A stretch of DNA of 36,611 nt from NCBI GenBank assembly GCA_903945375.1, contig CAJAVP010000073.1, positions 1 to 36,611 of the forward strand, read 5' to 3'. Below the pieces are notes generated by a model that did no database searches, was not told the origin of the DNA, and saw only the letters and a program-made list of their open reading frames with translations. Origin of the DNA: an uncultured Methylococcaceae bacterium. GTDB lineage: Bacteria > Pseudomonadota > Gammaproteobacteria > Methylococcales > Methylomonadaceae. Positions 17,851 to 25,945 of this stretch are shown here, piece after piece. Position numbers and translations under genes: made by a program. Each line of letters begins with the position of its first letter. Positions within the stretch are counted from its first letter, which is position 1.

Positions 17851-19653
17851 ATGATTTATCACGATTACATTATCCTTGGTGCCGGCCCCGGTGGTTTACA
17901 AATGGGTTATTTCATGGAGCAAGCCGGACATGATTATTTAATTTTAGAAGGTACCGGTAGTCCTGGAGCGTTTTTTAGACAATATCCACGGCACGATACC
18001 TTGCTGTCATTAAATAAGAAAAATAACTTTTTCCCAGAATCAGATTTTAATTTGCGTTACGACTGGAATTCATTAATTACTTATGACTCCTCGCTTTTAT
18101 TTACCCAATATAGCGATGAACTCTATCCAGACAGACGCGATTTGGTTCATTATTTAGAAGACTTTGCTGATAAATTTAAATTAAAAGTTCGTTATAACAC
18201 TGCGATCAAATGTATAACTCGCGAGACCAATATTGCCCGTCATTTTGTTTTAACCACCGAATGCGGTCAGCAATATCATTGTAAACGTTTAATATTAGCG
18301 ACCGGAGCAACTAAACCTATCATCCCAGAGATAGAAGGTATTGAAATTGCGGAAGGTTATGAAACCTATGATACCAACCCCAATCGTTTTAAAAATAAAC
18401 GCGTTATTATTTTAGGCGGTGGTAATTCCGCTTTTGAAGCCGCTAATGATATCGCCGGTCACGCAGCCATTGTCTTTATCATGATCGGTAATAATCTGGT
18501 CAATCATGCTTGGAATAGTCATTTCAGCGGCGATTTACGCTCCTTTAATAATACCATTTTGGATATGGCGCAATTAAAAGCCTTGCATACCGTAACCGGA
18601 ACCAGCTTAACCAAATTAGAGCGTCAAGCAGATGGGACTATTCGCGCTTATTTCGAAGAGGAATTACCGCATTGGAATACACCAGGTACAGCTTATGGCT
18701 GGTTTGAAGTTGATCACGTTATACGTAGTACAGGCTTCCAATACGCAGACCCCATGATTTTCTGCGAGTCTATTGCACCTAAAATGGATTGCAAAAATAA
18801 ATATCCGTTATTAAATTCAATATGGGAAAGCACAACTCAAGACATGTATTATGTCGGCGCTGCTATGGCCTCGCGTGATAAAAAAACCACGTCAGGACTC
18901 ATTCATGGTTTCCGTTATAATATTCGCTCATTATTTAATATTATTAACAATAGATACCATAATAAGCCCTTCCCTAGCGATACTTTTGAATTAAAGACAG
19001 AAGCTGATTTACAAGCATTAGCCACGCATTTAATTACTCGATTTAGTACCACGTCTGCATTATTTCAATTATTTGGTTTAATCTCAGATGTTTTAGTTAT
19101 TGAGAATGGTAAAGCCGAGTTATTCTATGAATTGCCGGTTGAATATGTTGTTAAAGAGTCGATGTTTGCCAATAAAACCATTATCGTGCTAACACTAGAA
19201 TTAGGCTTTGATAAATTTGAAAACGGTTTTAAAGACACGCTTAATTTCATCAGACTGAATGACTCTCAAGAACGTCCAGGTTGCGTTTCTTATTTACATC
19301 CTGTATTCCGTTTATATGAAAATGGTGAATTTATTAAAGGCGCGAATACTAGAAGTTCAACTCTAGTGCGTTTTGATCCGGCGGCTGATTTAATAGATGG
19401 TGATTTAGCTAATCTTAAACCACGAAATACCCTTTTGAATTTTGTTAATGGCGTTGCCAAAGTAACGGATATTCATTTTTCAGAAGAACATTTTTGTGCA
19501 GACCCCGATCGACATGGTTTTATTCTATGGGAAAAAGATGATCCACGCACACAAAATCATGGCTTACAACGCTGTGCGTTAACGCCTGAATGTCCGCAAG
19601 TTACAGCCATTGATTTTGCTTCTTTTTATAAAAGGAATTCCTTACATAAATAA
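17851..19653 (+). CDS. FOXRED2-like FAD/NAD(P)-dependent oxidoreductase, copy B
   Basis: A 600-residue paralogue of the preceding gene, colinear over its whole length and clearly more than half identical by eye. It keeps the FAD motif GAGPGG (8-13), the LILATGATKPIIP segment, the second motif GGGNSA (GRGNSA in copy A), and YDWNSL in place of RHDWNSL. The C-terminal region ends with the shared NHGLQRC motif. It presumably performs a related redox reaction, perhaps as a heteromer with copy A. Its start is only 23 nt from the end of a MITE-like element and there is no evident ribosome-binding site, so its promoter may lie in or before that element. The secreted GlcG/HbpS-like gene follows. Confidence 0.82.
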   Translation: MIYHDYIILGAGPGGLQMGYFMEQAGHDYLILEGTGSPGAFFRQYPRHDTLLSLNKKNNFFPESDFNLRYDWNSLITYDSSLLFTQYSDELYPDRRDLVHYLEDFADKFKLKVRYNTAIKCITRETNIARHFVLTTECGQQYHCKRLILATGATKPIIPEIEGIEIAEGYETYDTNPNRFKNKRVIILGGGNSAFEAANDIAGHAAIVFIMIGNNLVNHAWNSHFSGDLRSFNNTILDMAQLKALHTVTGTSLTKLERQADGTIRAYFEEELPHWNTPGTAYGWFEVDHVIRSTGFQYADPMIFCESIAPKMDCKNKYPLLNSIWESTTQDMYYVGAAMASRDKKTTSGLIHGFRYNIRSLFNIINNRYHNKPFPSDTFELKTEADLQALATHLITRFSTTSALFQLFGLISDVLVIENGKAELFYELPVEYVVKESMFANKTIIVLTLELGFDKFENGFKDTLNFIRLNDSQERPGCVSYLHPVFRLYENGEFIKGANTRSSTLVRFDPAADLIDGDLANLKPRNTLLNFVNGVAKVTDIHFSEEHFCADPDRHGFILWEKDDPRTQNHGLQRCALTPECPQVTAIDFASFYKRNSLHK

Positions 19654-19780
19654 GAGTTGTTTGCTTATTATAAAAAACCGTGCTAACTTCTAAGGGCATC
19701 TTCGACCTGTAATCTTTTTTAGGAATGAATATGGCGTTGGTGCGTGTATTTATCTTTTAATAACTCACAAAGGCATGATT

Positions 19781-20659
19781 ATGAATAAAGCAATAAATCT
19801 ATTAGCCCCAGCTTTGCTATTGGTTGGAATGTCTCATTCTGCTCAAAGCATGGCGAATACCTGTAAAGATTTACCTACTTATGCTGAACTTAAAGCTGCT
19901 CTCCAAGAAGTTATCCCTTTAAATACAGTTAATTTAGCAACGGGGGTTTCTTCAGATGCTAGTCTTAACGGTGGTGTTGGTGCACCTGAATGGTTAAGTT
20001 TAGTTGACACCAGCGGTACAGTTTGTGCGGTTGTCCATTCTCTACCAGAAAAAACTGATGTAACAACTAAATTAGGCATTATGCATCGCCCATCATCTAT
20101 TTTTGCCGCAGAAACAGCTAATTCTTATTCTCGTGATGGTATCGGTGTTTCTACTGCCAATTTATATTTACACGTAGCCAACCAACAAGGTTTTGATGCT
20201 GAAATCAGCAGCGGCTTGTTAGGTTTAAACAGTGCCAGCATTGATGTATATGGTGGCAAACCAACGACGTGGGGAACTGAAAAAGACCCATTGGTAGGAA
20301 AGCGTGTTGGCGGCTCATACATGTTAGGCGGTGGTTTACCGTTATATAACAGCCAAAAACATAAAGTCGGCGCAATAGGTGTTTCTGGTGACTTCCGCTG
20401 TACTGACCATGTTATCGCATGGAAAGTCCGTGAGAAATTAAGAGATAACGCATACAACGCTCACAACAATCCATTTGGTTTAGCTTTTGATCCAAACGAT
20501 CAACAAAATCCTTCTAATGGTACTGATGCAATGATTCAAGACATCAATCCAACAACAGGTAAAAGTGCTAGTGGTTTTGGATATCCAGTTTGTTTAATCA
20601 ACAATCCAACTAAAGCAAATGATGGCGGTGCTATCATTCGCGCTAATGGTAATGAATAA
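19781..20659 (+). CDS. Secreted GlcG/HbpS-type (haem-degrading-domain family) protein
   Basis: A 292-residue exported protein. The ATG at 19781 is preferred over 19775 because AAAGG lies seven bases before it and only one base before the other. A signal peptide (NLLAPALLLVGMSHSAQSMA) covers residues about 1-25. The mature protein resembles the GlcG/HbpS fold: an N-terminal helix (YAELKAALQEVI), WLSLVDTSGTVCAVV, and the characteristic VGAIGVSGD before the final helix. HbpS-type proteins bind haem or iron in some organisms, though many members have no tested ligand. Inserts make it longer than the usual 140-200 residues. It lies 127 nt after FOXRED2-like copy B and is closed by a terminator. 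Confidence 0.75.
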   Translation: MNKAINLLAPALLLVGMSHSAQSMANTCKDLPTYAELKAALQEVIPLNTVNLATGVSSDASLNGGVGAPEWLSLVDTSGTVCAVVHSLPEKTDVTTKLGIMHRPSSIFAAETANSYSRDGIGVSTANLYLHVANQQGFDAEISSGLLGLNSASIDVYGGKPTTWGTEKDPLVGKRVGGSYMLGGGLPLYNSQKHKVGAIGVSGDFRCTDHVIAWKVREKLRDNAYNAHNNPFGLAFDPNDQQNPSNGTDAMIQDINPTTGKSASGFGYPVCLINNPTKANDGGAIIRANGNE

Positions 20660-20681
20660 ATAGTGTTGATTTGATCTAAGG

Positions 20682-20719
20682 AAAACCTGACAGAATGTTA
20701 AAGCCTGTCAGGTTTTTTT
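20682..20719 (+). terminator. Rho-independent terminator after the GlcG/HbpS-like gene
   Basis: AAAACCTGACAG (20682-20693) pairs exactly with CTGTCAGGTTTT (20705-20716), followed by TTT. It lies 23 nt past the stop codon and ends the accessory cluster. Confidence 0.9.
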
Positions 20720-20728
20720 ATGCAAAAT

Positions 20729-20877
20729 GTAACTACTCAGGTCTGATTTATCTGGGCTATAGCGAAAACATCAGCGAAATCGAAAAAAACTACTTTTCGG
20801 CTATTTTCCAATCCATTTTTTGCCACTTTTAACAGCAAAATCACTGCAAGTCAGGAATTTATAGCCTGAGTAGTTAC
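20729..20877. mobile_element. MITE-like element, copy B (149 bp)
   Basis: Perfect 13-bp terminal inverted repeats GTAACTACTCAGG (20729-20741) and CCTGAGTAGTTAC (20865-20877). The interior has no ORF of note. The ends match those of the elements at 17728 and 29029 in 10 of 12 positions, and the flank TAGTTACGAAAAA is shared with the copy at 29029-29076. This element fills most of the 279-bp gap between the GlcG/HbpS-like gene and rlmJ. Confidence 0.7.
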
Positions 20878-20938
20878 GAAAAAGCTAGTCGTTTGCCTGC
20901 ATCTTTACTTAAAAAGCTATCCATCCAAATTAAAAACT

Positions 20939-21781
20939 TTATTCAGGTACTAAGGTTTCAATTCGATAAAATCCTTCATTCGATTCAGCCAATTGCTCCG
21001 CTAGCCAGGGTAATAGGGTGTGTAATTGCGTGGCTAATGTCCAAGGTGGATTGATAATAATCATCCCGCTGGCGGTCATGCCATGCCCTGCTTGGTCTTG
21101 GCGAATGCCTAATTCAAACCGTTGTATATTTTTGATGCTGCTCTCTGTAATTCTATGCACCAGTTGTTCGCAGCGTTTGCGTTCGATGACCGGATACCAA
21201 AGGGCAAACGTACCGGTTGCAAAATGCTTGTGCATTTTGATGATACTGTCTGGGACTTGTGTGTAGTCTTGTTTTAGCTCATACGACGGGTCAATTAAAA
21301 TCAAGCCCCGCCGTTCCAACGGCGGCAAACTTTTAAGACTTTGGCTTAAACCGTCCGCGTGGTAAATCGTTGTACGCGAATCTCTGCCTAGGTTTTTATT
21401 TAGCAGTTGTACGTCAGTGCTATGTAATTCACATAATAATAAACGGTCTTGTTGACGTACACGCTGTTTGGCAATCAGTGGAGACCCGGGGTAGCGGCTG
21501 AGCTGCCGAGTGGGATTGACTTGCTTAACGTGTTGTACATAGCCTGCGACTTGCTCAGGTAAATCCTGTCTATCCCATAATTTGCCAATACCTGTATCAA
21601 ATTCACGATTTTTCAAGGCAAATTCGTCATTCAGAGAAAACAAGCCCGCGCCGGCGTGAGTCTCTAAATAACAGAATGGTTTAGGTTTTAGACAAAAATA
21701 ATCAAGGAGTTGGATTAATACGAGGTGCTTGAGTACATCTGCAAAATTGCCGGCATGAAAACCGTGTCGATAGCTGAGCAT
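20939..21781 (-). CDS. rlmJ: 23S rRNA (adenine2030-N6)-methyltransferase RlmJ
   Basis: A 280-residue methyltransferase, same size as E. coli RlmJ. Diagnostic features are the N-terminus MLSYRHGFHAGNFADVLKH, the SAM-binding LETHAGAGLFSL (about 40-51) and the catalytic motif IDPSYE (about 163-168; DPPYE in E. coli, so the second proline is serine). It methylates A2030 of 23S rRNA. It begins 3 nt after the diguanylate cyclase gene, so this housekeeping gene is likely to be co-transcribed with the signalling operon. Confidence 0.94.
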   Translation of the reverse strand: MLSYRHGFHAGNFADVLKHLVLIQLLDYFCLKPKPFCYLETHAGAGLFSLNDEFALKNREFDTGIGKLWDRQDLPEQVAGYVQHVKQVNPTRQLSRYPGSPLIAKQRVRQQDRLLLCELHSTDVQLLNKNLGRDSRTTIYHADGLSQSLKSLPPLERRGLILIDPSYELKQDYTQVPDSIIKMHKHFATGTFALWYPVIERKRCEQLVHRITESSIKNIQRFELGIRQDQAGHGMTASGMIIINPPWTLATQLHTLLPWLAEQLAESNEGFYRIETLVPE

Positions 21782-21784
21782 GGT

Positions 21785-23065
21785 CTACGGTTCAAACCAA
21801 CAGACTTGATTGCGACCATTGGCTTTGGCGGAATACAGCGCCGAATCAGCTCGGTGCAAAGCAGCCTCTGTATTACGATCGTGTACTAAAACTTGGGCTA
21901 CGCCAATACTTACGGTGTAATGTAAGGGATCTGTTCGACAGGGCAATGCGGAACTGGCGGTTTGTCGACAAATGCGTTCTGCAATCCCGATGGCTTCATT
22001 TTTATCGGCACCTGGCAATAAGATAGCAAACTCTTCACCGCCTAAACGAGCCGCTAAATCAATAGATCGAATCGTTTCTTTCATTAGCTTTGCAAAATGC
22101 CGTAACACACTATCTCCCATTGCGTGACCAAAGTTGTCATTAATGCGTTTGAAATGATCTAAATCCAGCATTAACAAAGAAATAGGCGAGGTGTCTGAGC
22201 GGGCTAATCGTGCGGTTTCTTGTTCCAATCGTTCTACAAAAACGCGGCGATTATAGAGTCCGGTTAAAGAATCGGTGTGGGCAAGCTGTTGTAAAACGGA
22301 TTCTAATTGTTTGCGCTCTGAAATATCTTCTTTGATACCAATAAAATGCGTCACTTTGCCGTACTCATCACGTACCGGCGCAATACTGAGTTCTTCATGG
22401 TACAGGTCACCAGATTTGCGTTTATTGATAATTTCACCACGCCATGTCTCGCCTTTTAAAATAACCTCCCACATTTGCTTATAAAAATCGGCATTTTGTT
22501 TACCTGAATTCACTAAGTCACCAGGTCTTTTGCCCAGTATTTCGGCGGTTTCATAGCCGGTCAAATGACAAAACGACGAATTAGCCCATTCAATTTTGCC
22601 ATTATAATCGGTAATAATAATACCATTGGCGGCCGCTTCTAAGGCGGCAACCATAAGTCGGTTACGGGCATCTAATTCATTACGCTGTAAAGCGTAGCGG
22701 ATAGTGCGACTTAAACTATCGGGACTAAAATCCCCTTTAACTAAGTAATCCGCTGAACCATTTTCTAAGGCGGCAAGTGCAAATTCAATATCACTATGCC
22801 CCGTTAAGGTAATAATGGGAAGTCGAGGCGATAATTGTTTGAGCTTAAGTAAGGTCGCTAAACCGGCCGAATCGGGTAGGGATAAATCTAACAACGCCAC
22901 ATCAAAAACCATCTCACTCAATTGTGCCTGAGCTTTTGCGATACTATCAACCCAAGTGACAACAAACTGAACTTGGCTAGACTGGCGCAAGGCAATTTGC
23001 ACCAATTGTGCATCACCTAGATCATCTTCGATGAGTAGGACAAGAATTTTATTCGGCAGGCTCAT
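21785..23065 (-). CDS. Response regulator with REC-PAS-GGDEF domains (diguanylate cyclase)
   Basis: A 426-residue cytoplasmic protein. REC domain about 7-125 with acidic pocket E13-D14-D15, phospho-acceptor D60 and conserved K110. PAS/PAC about 133-255 (TGYETAEILGKRPGDLV, ending FIGIKEDISERKQLE). GGDEF domain about 262-426 with the active-site variant GGEEF at 342-346, metal-binding D301, and an RxxD product-inhibition site (RSID, 333-336) five residues before it, so an active, feedback-inhibited c-di-GMP synthase is expected. Its start overlaps the preceding regulator gene (ATGA), and rlmJ follows 3 nt later. It probably relays signals from the two kinases upstream. Confidence 0.92.
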   Translation of the reverse strand: MSLPNKILVLLIEDDLGDAQLVQIALRQSSQVQFVVTWVDSIAKAQAQLSEMVFDVALLDLSLPDSAGLATLLKLKQLSPRLPIITLTGHSDIEFALAALENGSADYLVKGDFSPDSLSRTIRYALQRNELDARNRLMVAALEAAANGIIITDYNGKIEWANSSFCHLTGYETAEILGKRPGDLVNSGKQNADFYKQMWEVILKGETWRGEIINKRKSGDLYHEELSIAPVRDEYGKVTHFIGIKEDISERKQLESVLQQLAHTDSLTGLYNRRVFVERLEQETARLARSDTSPISLLMLDLDHFKRINDNFGHAMGDSVLRHFAKLMKETIRSIDLAARLGGEEFAILLPGADKNEAIGIAERICRQTASSALPCRTDPLHYTVSIGVAQVLVHDRNTEAALHRADSALYSAKANGRNQVCWFEP

Positions 23066-23511
23066 ACTAAATTTTGAGTGGGTAAACGTACTAATTCAAA
23101 CCAGTAGGCATTCAATCCGCTCATAACATCAATAAGCTGGCTGAAATCCACCGGTTTTGTGATATACCCACACGCACCTAGCCGATAACTGGTATTAATA
23201 TCGCGTTCTACATCGGAGGTGGTTAGGATAATGACGGGGATATTTTTAAGTTGTGCATCCATCTTGATGTTGCTTAAAAATTCGCGCCCATTCATGCGCG
23301 GCATATTGATGTCCAATAAGATTAAATCTGGCGGTATCTCGGTCGTATAGGGCGATATACGACGCAAATAATCTAAACCCTCACGACCATCCTGTAAGTG
23401 GGTGATAGTGGCGTTAATTTTACTTTCCCTGATAGCTAATTGCACTAAATATGCATCAGCGGGTTCATCTTCCAGCAATAATATTTCAAAAGCTTTTGTC
23501 ACGGTTGGCAT
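23062..23511 (-). CDS. Single-domain response regulator (Rcp1-like)
   Basis: A 149-residue stand-alone receiver. Acidic residues E14-D15-E16 in LLLEDEPAD, phospho-acceptor D67 in LILLDINMPRMNG, T97/T98 region and K119 in YITKP are all present. The sequence style, with RxSPYTTEIPPDLILLDINMP and an insert before the acceptor strand, matches the receivers that partner phytochrome-type kinases (Rcp1 family). Without an output domain it may pass phosphate on or act by protein contact. It overlaps the diguanylate cyclase gene by 4 nt and lies 123 bp after the MASE1 kinase gene, where a small inverted repeat (AATGGCA/TGCCATT, 23554-23569) is found. Confidence 0.93.
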   Translation of the reverse strand: MPTVTKAFEILLLEDEPADAYLVQLAIRESKINATITHLQDGREGLDYLRRISPYTTEIPPDLILLDINMPRMNGREFLSNIKMDAQLKNIPVIILTTSDVERDINTSYRLGACGYITKPVDFSQLIDVMSGLNAYWFELVRLPTQNLV

Positions 23512-23634
23512 TTAACTTTCTCTTATCATTAAAAAATGGGCGTCCAACTTACAAATGGCATTTGCCATTGATTAATACCGCATTAGTTTAAGGTTGCAAA
23601 TTGTCTAAGCTGTATTTTAAATTCAGGTGACAGC

Positions 23635-25941
23635 TTAAGGTATCGTCGATTCAAGGTCATTTTTATACAATGGCAAATCAAATAAAACAGAAACACCGCC
23701 ACCCAAGGTTTCTTTTAGTGTCACTGAGCCTTCGCAACTTTCAACAATTCGTTTAACAATTGCAAGACCAATACCGGTACTATTTGTATTGCCGTTAGTT
23801 TGTAAGCGTTCAAAAACATTAAAAACTCGATGTCGGTATTCAGCTAGGATACCAATACCATTATCCGAAAACTCGCAATACAGCCTTCCCAGCTGTATTT
23901 CACCCTTTATACCTATATGAGGAGCGCGATCCCGTCTTGAATAGAGGAGTGAATTTTCTAATAAGATATTAATGATATCGGTAAATCGCGCTTTGTCCAT
24001 GTGGATTAAGGGCAGATCGGCGCAGTCTATGGTTGCGCCACATTCATTTATTTGCTCTTGATAGGTCTTCACGACACTTCTCACCACATTGGCAATGTTA
24101 ATCGCTTCAATGCTGTCACGTGGCTCGCTGGCGGCCAGATACAGTTGAATATCACCGATTAATGCGCGTTGTCGCTGTGCGCTTTCTTCAATATAACGCA
24201 AGTTGAGGATAATTTCATCGTTTAACTGGACATTCTCTAGCTGTCTGTGCAGTCGTTGTGTAAAACTTAAAATTCTCCGAGCAGGTTCTTGAAGGTGGTG
24301 CGCGGCAATTTCAGAGAACTCTTGCAAATTCATTTCAGCACGTTTTCGATCAGTAATATCCAAGCAAGAGCCAATATAACCTAAGAAAGTTTGTTGTCTA
24401 TCGTAAAACGGTTTACCGGCATTTAGTACCCAATGATATTCACCGTCATAGCGGCGGAAACGATATTCCATACGAAATTCTTGGCGGCGCTCAAAATGAG
24501 TCGAGAGGGTATTTAAACAATGCACTAAATCATCGAGATGTATGCCGTTAGTCCAGCCATTGCCAAGCTCTTGCTCCATCCTGCGACCGGTAAAATCGAG
24601 CCAGACTTGATTAAACCAGATAAATTGCTTATCGCGTCCGGTCATCCAAATCAATGCCGGGACGGCATTTGCTACGGTACGGAAGCGATTTTCAGAATCT
24701 TGCAATTTAGCTTCAAAGCGGAGACGTTCGGTAATACTGCGAGAAGAGGCAATGAGTAACGATTGACCGTCAATCTCAATGCGCTTGGCGTTAATTTCGA
24801 CATCAATGAGTTGCTTATTAAATTGGCGATGTTGGCTAACAAATATACTGGGAGTTTCTTTATTAAGGGGTATTTTGGCAAATAAAGCATCTGCGGACCA
24901 AAGGGCATCCCAATCATTCATGCTCAGAGGCGCGTCAAATGGCATATCTAACATCTGATAAAAAGCAGCATTCGCCTCGAGTAACTGACCGGCTTGATTA
25001 ACCAGATAAATCCCATCACTGGTCGCTTGAAATAAAAATTGATAGCGTTGTTTCTCTTTCATTAAAGACGCTTCAATCTGTTTACGTTCCGAGAGATAGG
25101 TCGCCTGTGCCATACCTACATTGGCTAAAATTAAGGAGTAAAACCAAACATTCACCAGCCCCGTCTGGCTTAAATCATCAAAGAAGAAACCGACACCTTG
25201 TGCCGCACCCACCACAGCTTGACTGATAATAAGCAAAGAAACCAAGGTGACACCCTGAATGCCCGTATAAATAGCTGTTAAGGTAATCAGTAAGTACATC
25301 CAGTGACCATGCGCCAGCAGACCGACGGTCTCATGAAACCAGTCAAAAAAAATGGCTTGACCCAGTAAAAAGGTGATAAACAATAAAATGCTGAGCTTAA
25401 ATATTTGTTGCCAACGCTGGCTTTCATGCGACCATTCGCGCCAAGCCAAAATTAAAGGCGTCATTAAAATAATGCCTAAGGCATCACCCATCCACCAATG
25501 TAAAAGGTGTTGGATATAGTCCTTATTTGACGAATAACCGAATAGTATTAACGTCGTTGAACCTACAAGAGCCGCACATAAACCGCCGACACCCGCTCCC
25601 CACAGCATTAAGTGTAAATAGTCTCTTAACGTTATCAGTTTTAGATTGAAATGGGGTTGACGTCTGAGTAGCTCGGTCGCTAACAAGGCCGCTAGGCTAT
25701 TGCCGACGGCTATCGTAGCAGAAGTCACTGGATTATTTCCTGCTAGCGAATTTGCGAGCCATGCTCCGATAAATACCGAGACAGCATAACGCTTGCCACC
25801 GAGTAATAAAGCGGCTAACGCTAAACCACTGGCTGGCCAGATTAGGCTAATGAAATGGTTCGCCGCAAAAAAGGCAATGCAAAAGTAGGCGAAGACCACA
25901 TACAACAATGCAACGGTGATAATTTTAAAAAAAATTTTCAT
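23635..25941 (-). CDS. MASE1-PAS-PAS histidine kinase
   Basis: A 768-residue inner-membrane sensor. The start at 25941 begins the MASE1 domain directly (MKIFFKIITVALLYVVFAYF); a longer reading from 26046 would overlap the upstream gene. MASE1 (1 to about 285) has about eight helices with the family WPASGLALAALLLGG. PAS domains follow at about 295-410 and 412-535. The HisKA box is AHHLQEPARR (547-556), with H548 the likely acceptor; the usual acidic residue after it is His549. The ATPase domain keeps the N-box (LLENSLLYS), DNGIGI and TGIGLAIVKRI. It starts 4 nt after the PhnD-fused kinase gene, so the two are coupled. Confidence 0.9.
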   Translation of the reverse strand: MKIFFKIITVALLYVVFAYFCIAFFAANHFISLIWPASGLALAALLLGGKRYAVSVFIGAWLANSLAGNNPVTSATIAVGNSLAALLATELLRRQPHFNLKLITLRDYLHLMLWGAGVGGLCAALVGSTTLILFGYSSNKDYIQHLLHWWMGDALGIILMTPLILAWREWSHESQRWQQIFKLSILLFITFLLGQAIFFDWFHETVGLLAHGHWMYLLITLTAIYTGIQGVTLVSLLIISQAVVGAAQGVGFFFDDLSQTGLVNVWFYSLILANVGMAQATYLSERKQIEASLMKEKQRYQFLFQATSDGIYLVNQAGQLLEANAAFYQMLDMPFDAPLSMNDWDALWSADALFAKIPLNKETPSIFVSQHRQFNKQLIDVEINAKRIEIDGQSLLIASSRSITERLRFEAKLQDSENRFRTVANAVPALIWMTGRDKQFIWFNQVWLDFTGRRMEQELGNGWTNGIHLDDLVHCLNTLSTHFERRQEFRMEYRFRRYDGEYHWVLNAGKPFYDRQQTFLGYIGSCLDITDRKRAEMNLQEFSEIAAHHLQEPARRILSFTQRLHRQLENVQLNDEIILNLRYIEESAQRQRALIGDIQLYLAASEPRDSIEAINIANVVRSVVKTYQEQINECGATIDCADLPLIHMDKARFTDIINILLENSLLYSRRDRAPHIGIKGEIQLGRLYCEFSDNGIGILAEYRHRVFNVFERLQTNGNTNSTGIGLAIVKRIVESCEGSVTLKETLGGGVSVLFDLPLYKNDLESTIP

Positions 25942-25945
25942 GGTA

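Noticed and set aside
23554-23569. Terminator between the MASE1 kinase and the response regulator gene
   Set aside because: The 7-bp stem AATGGCA/TGCCATT is short, AT-rich and has no U-tract directly after it; it may be an operator or chance.
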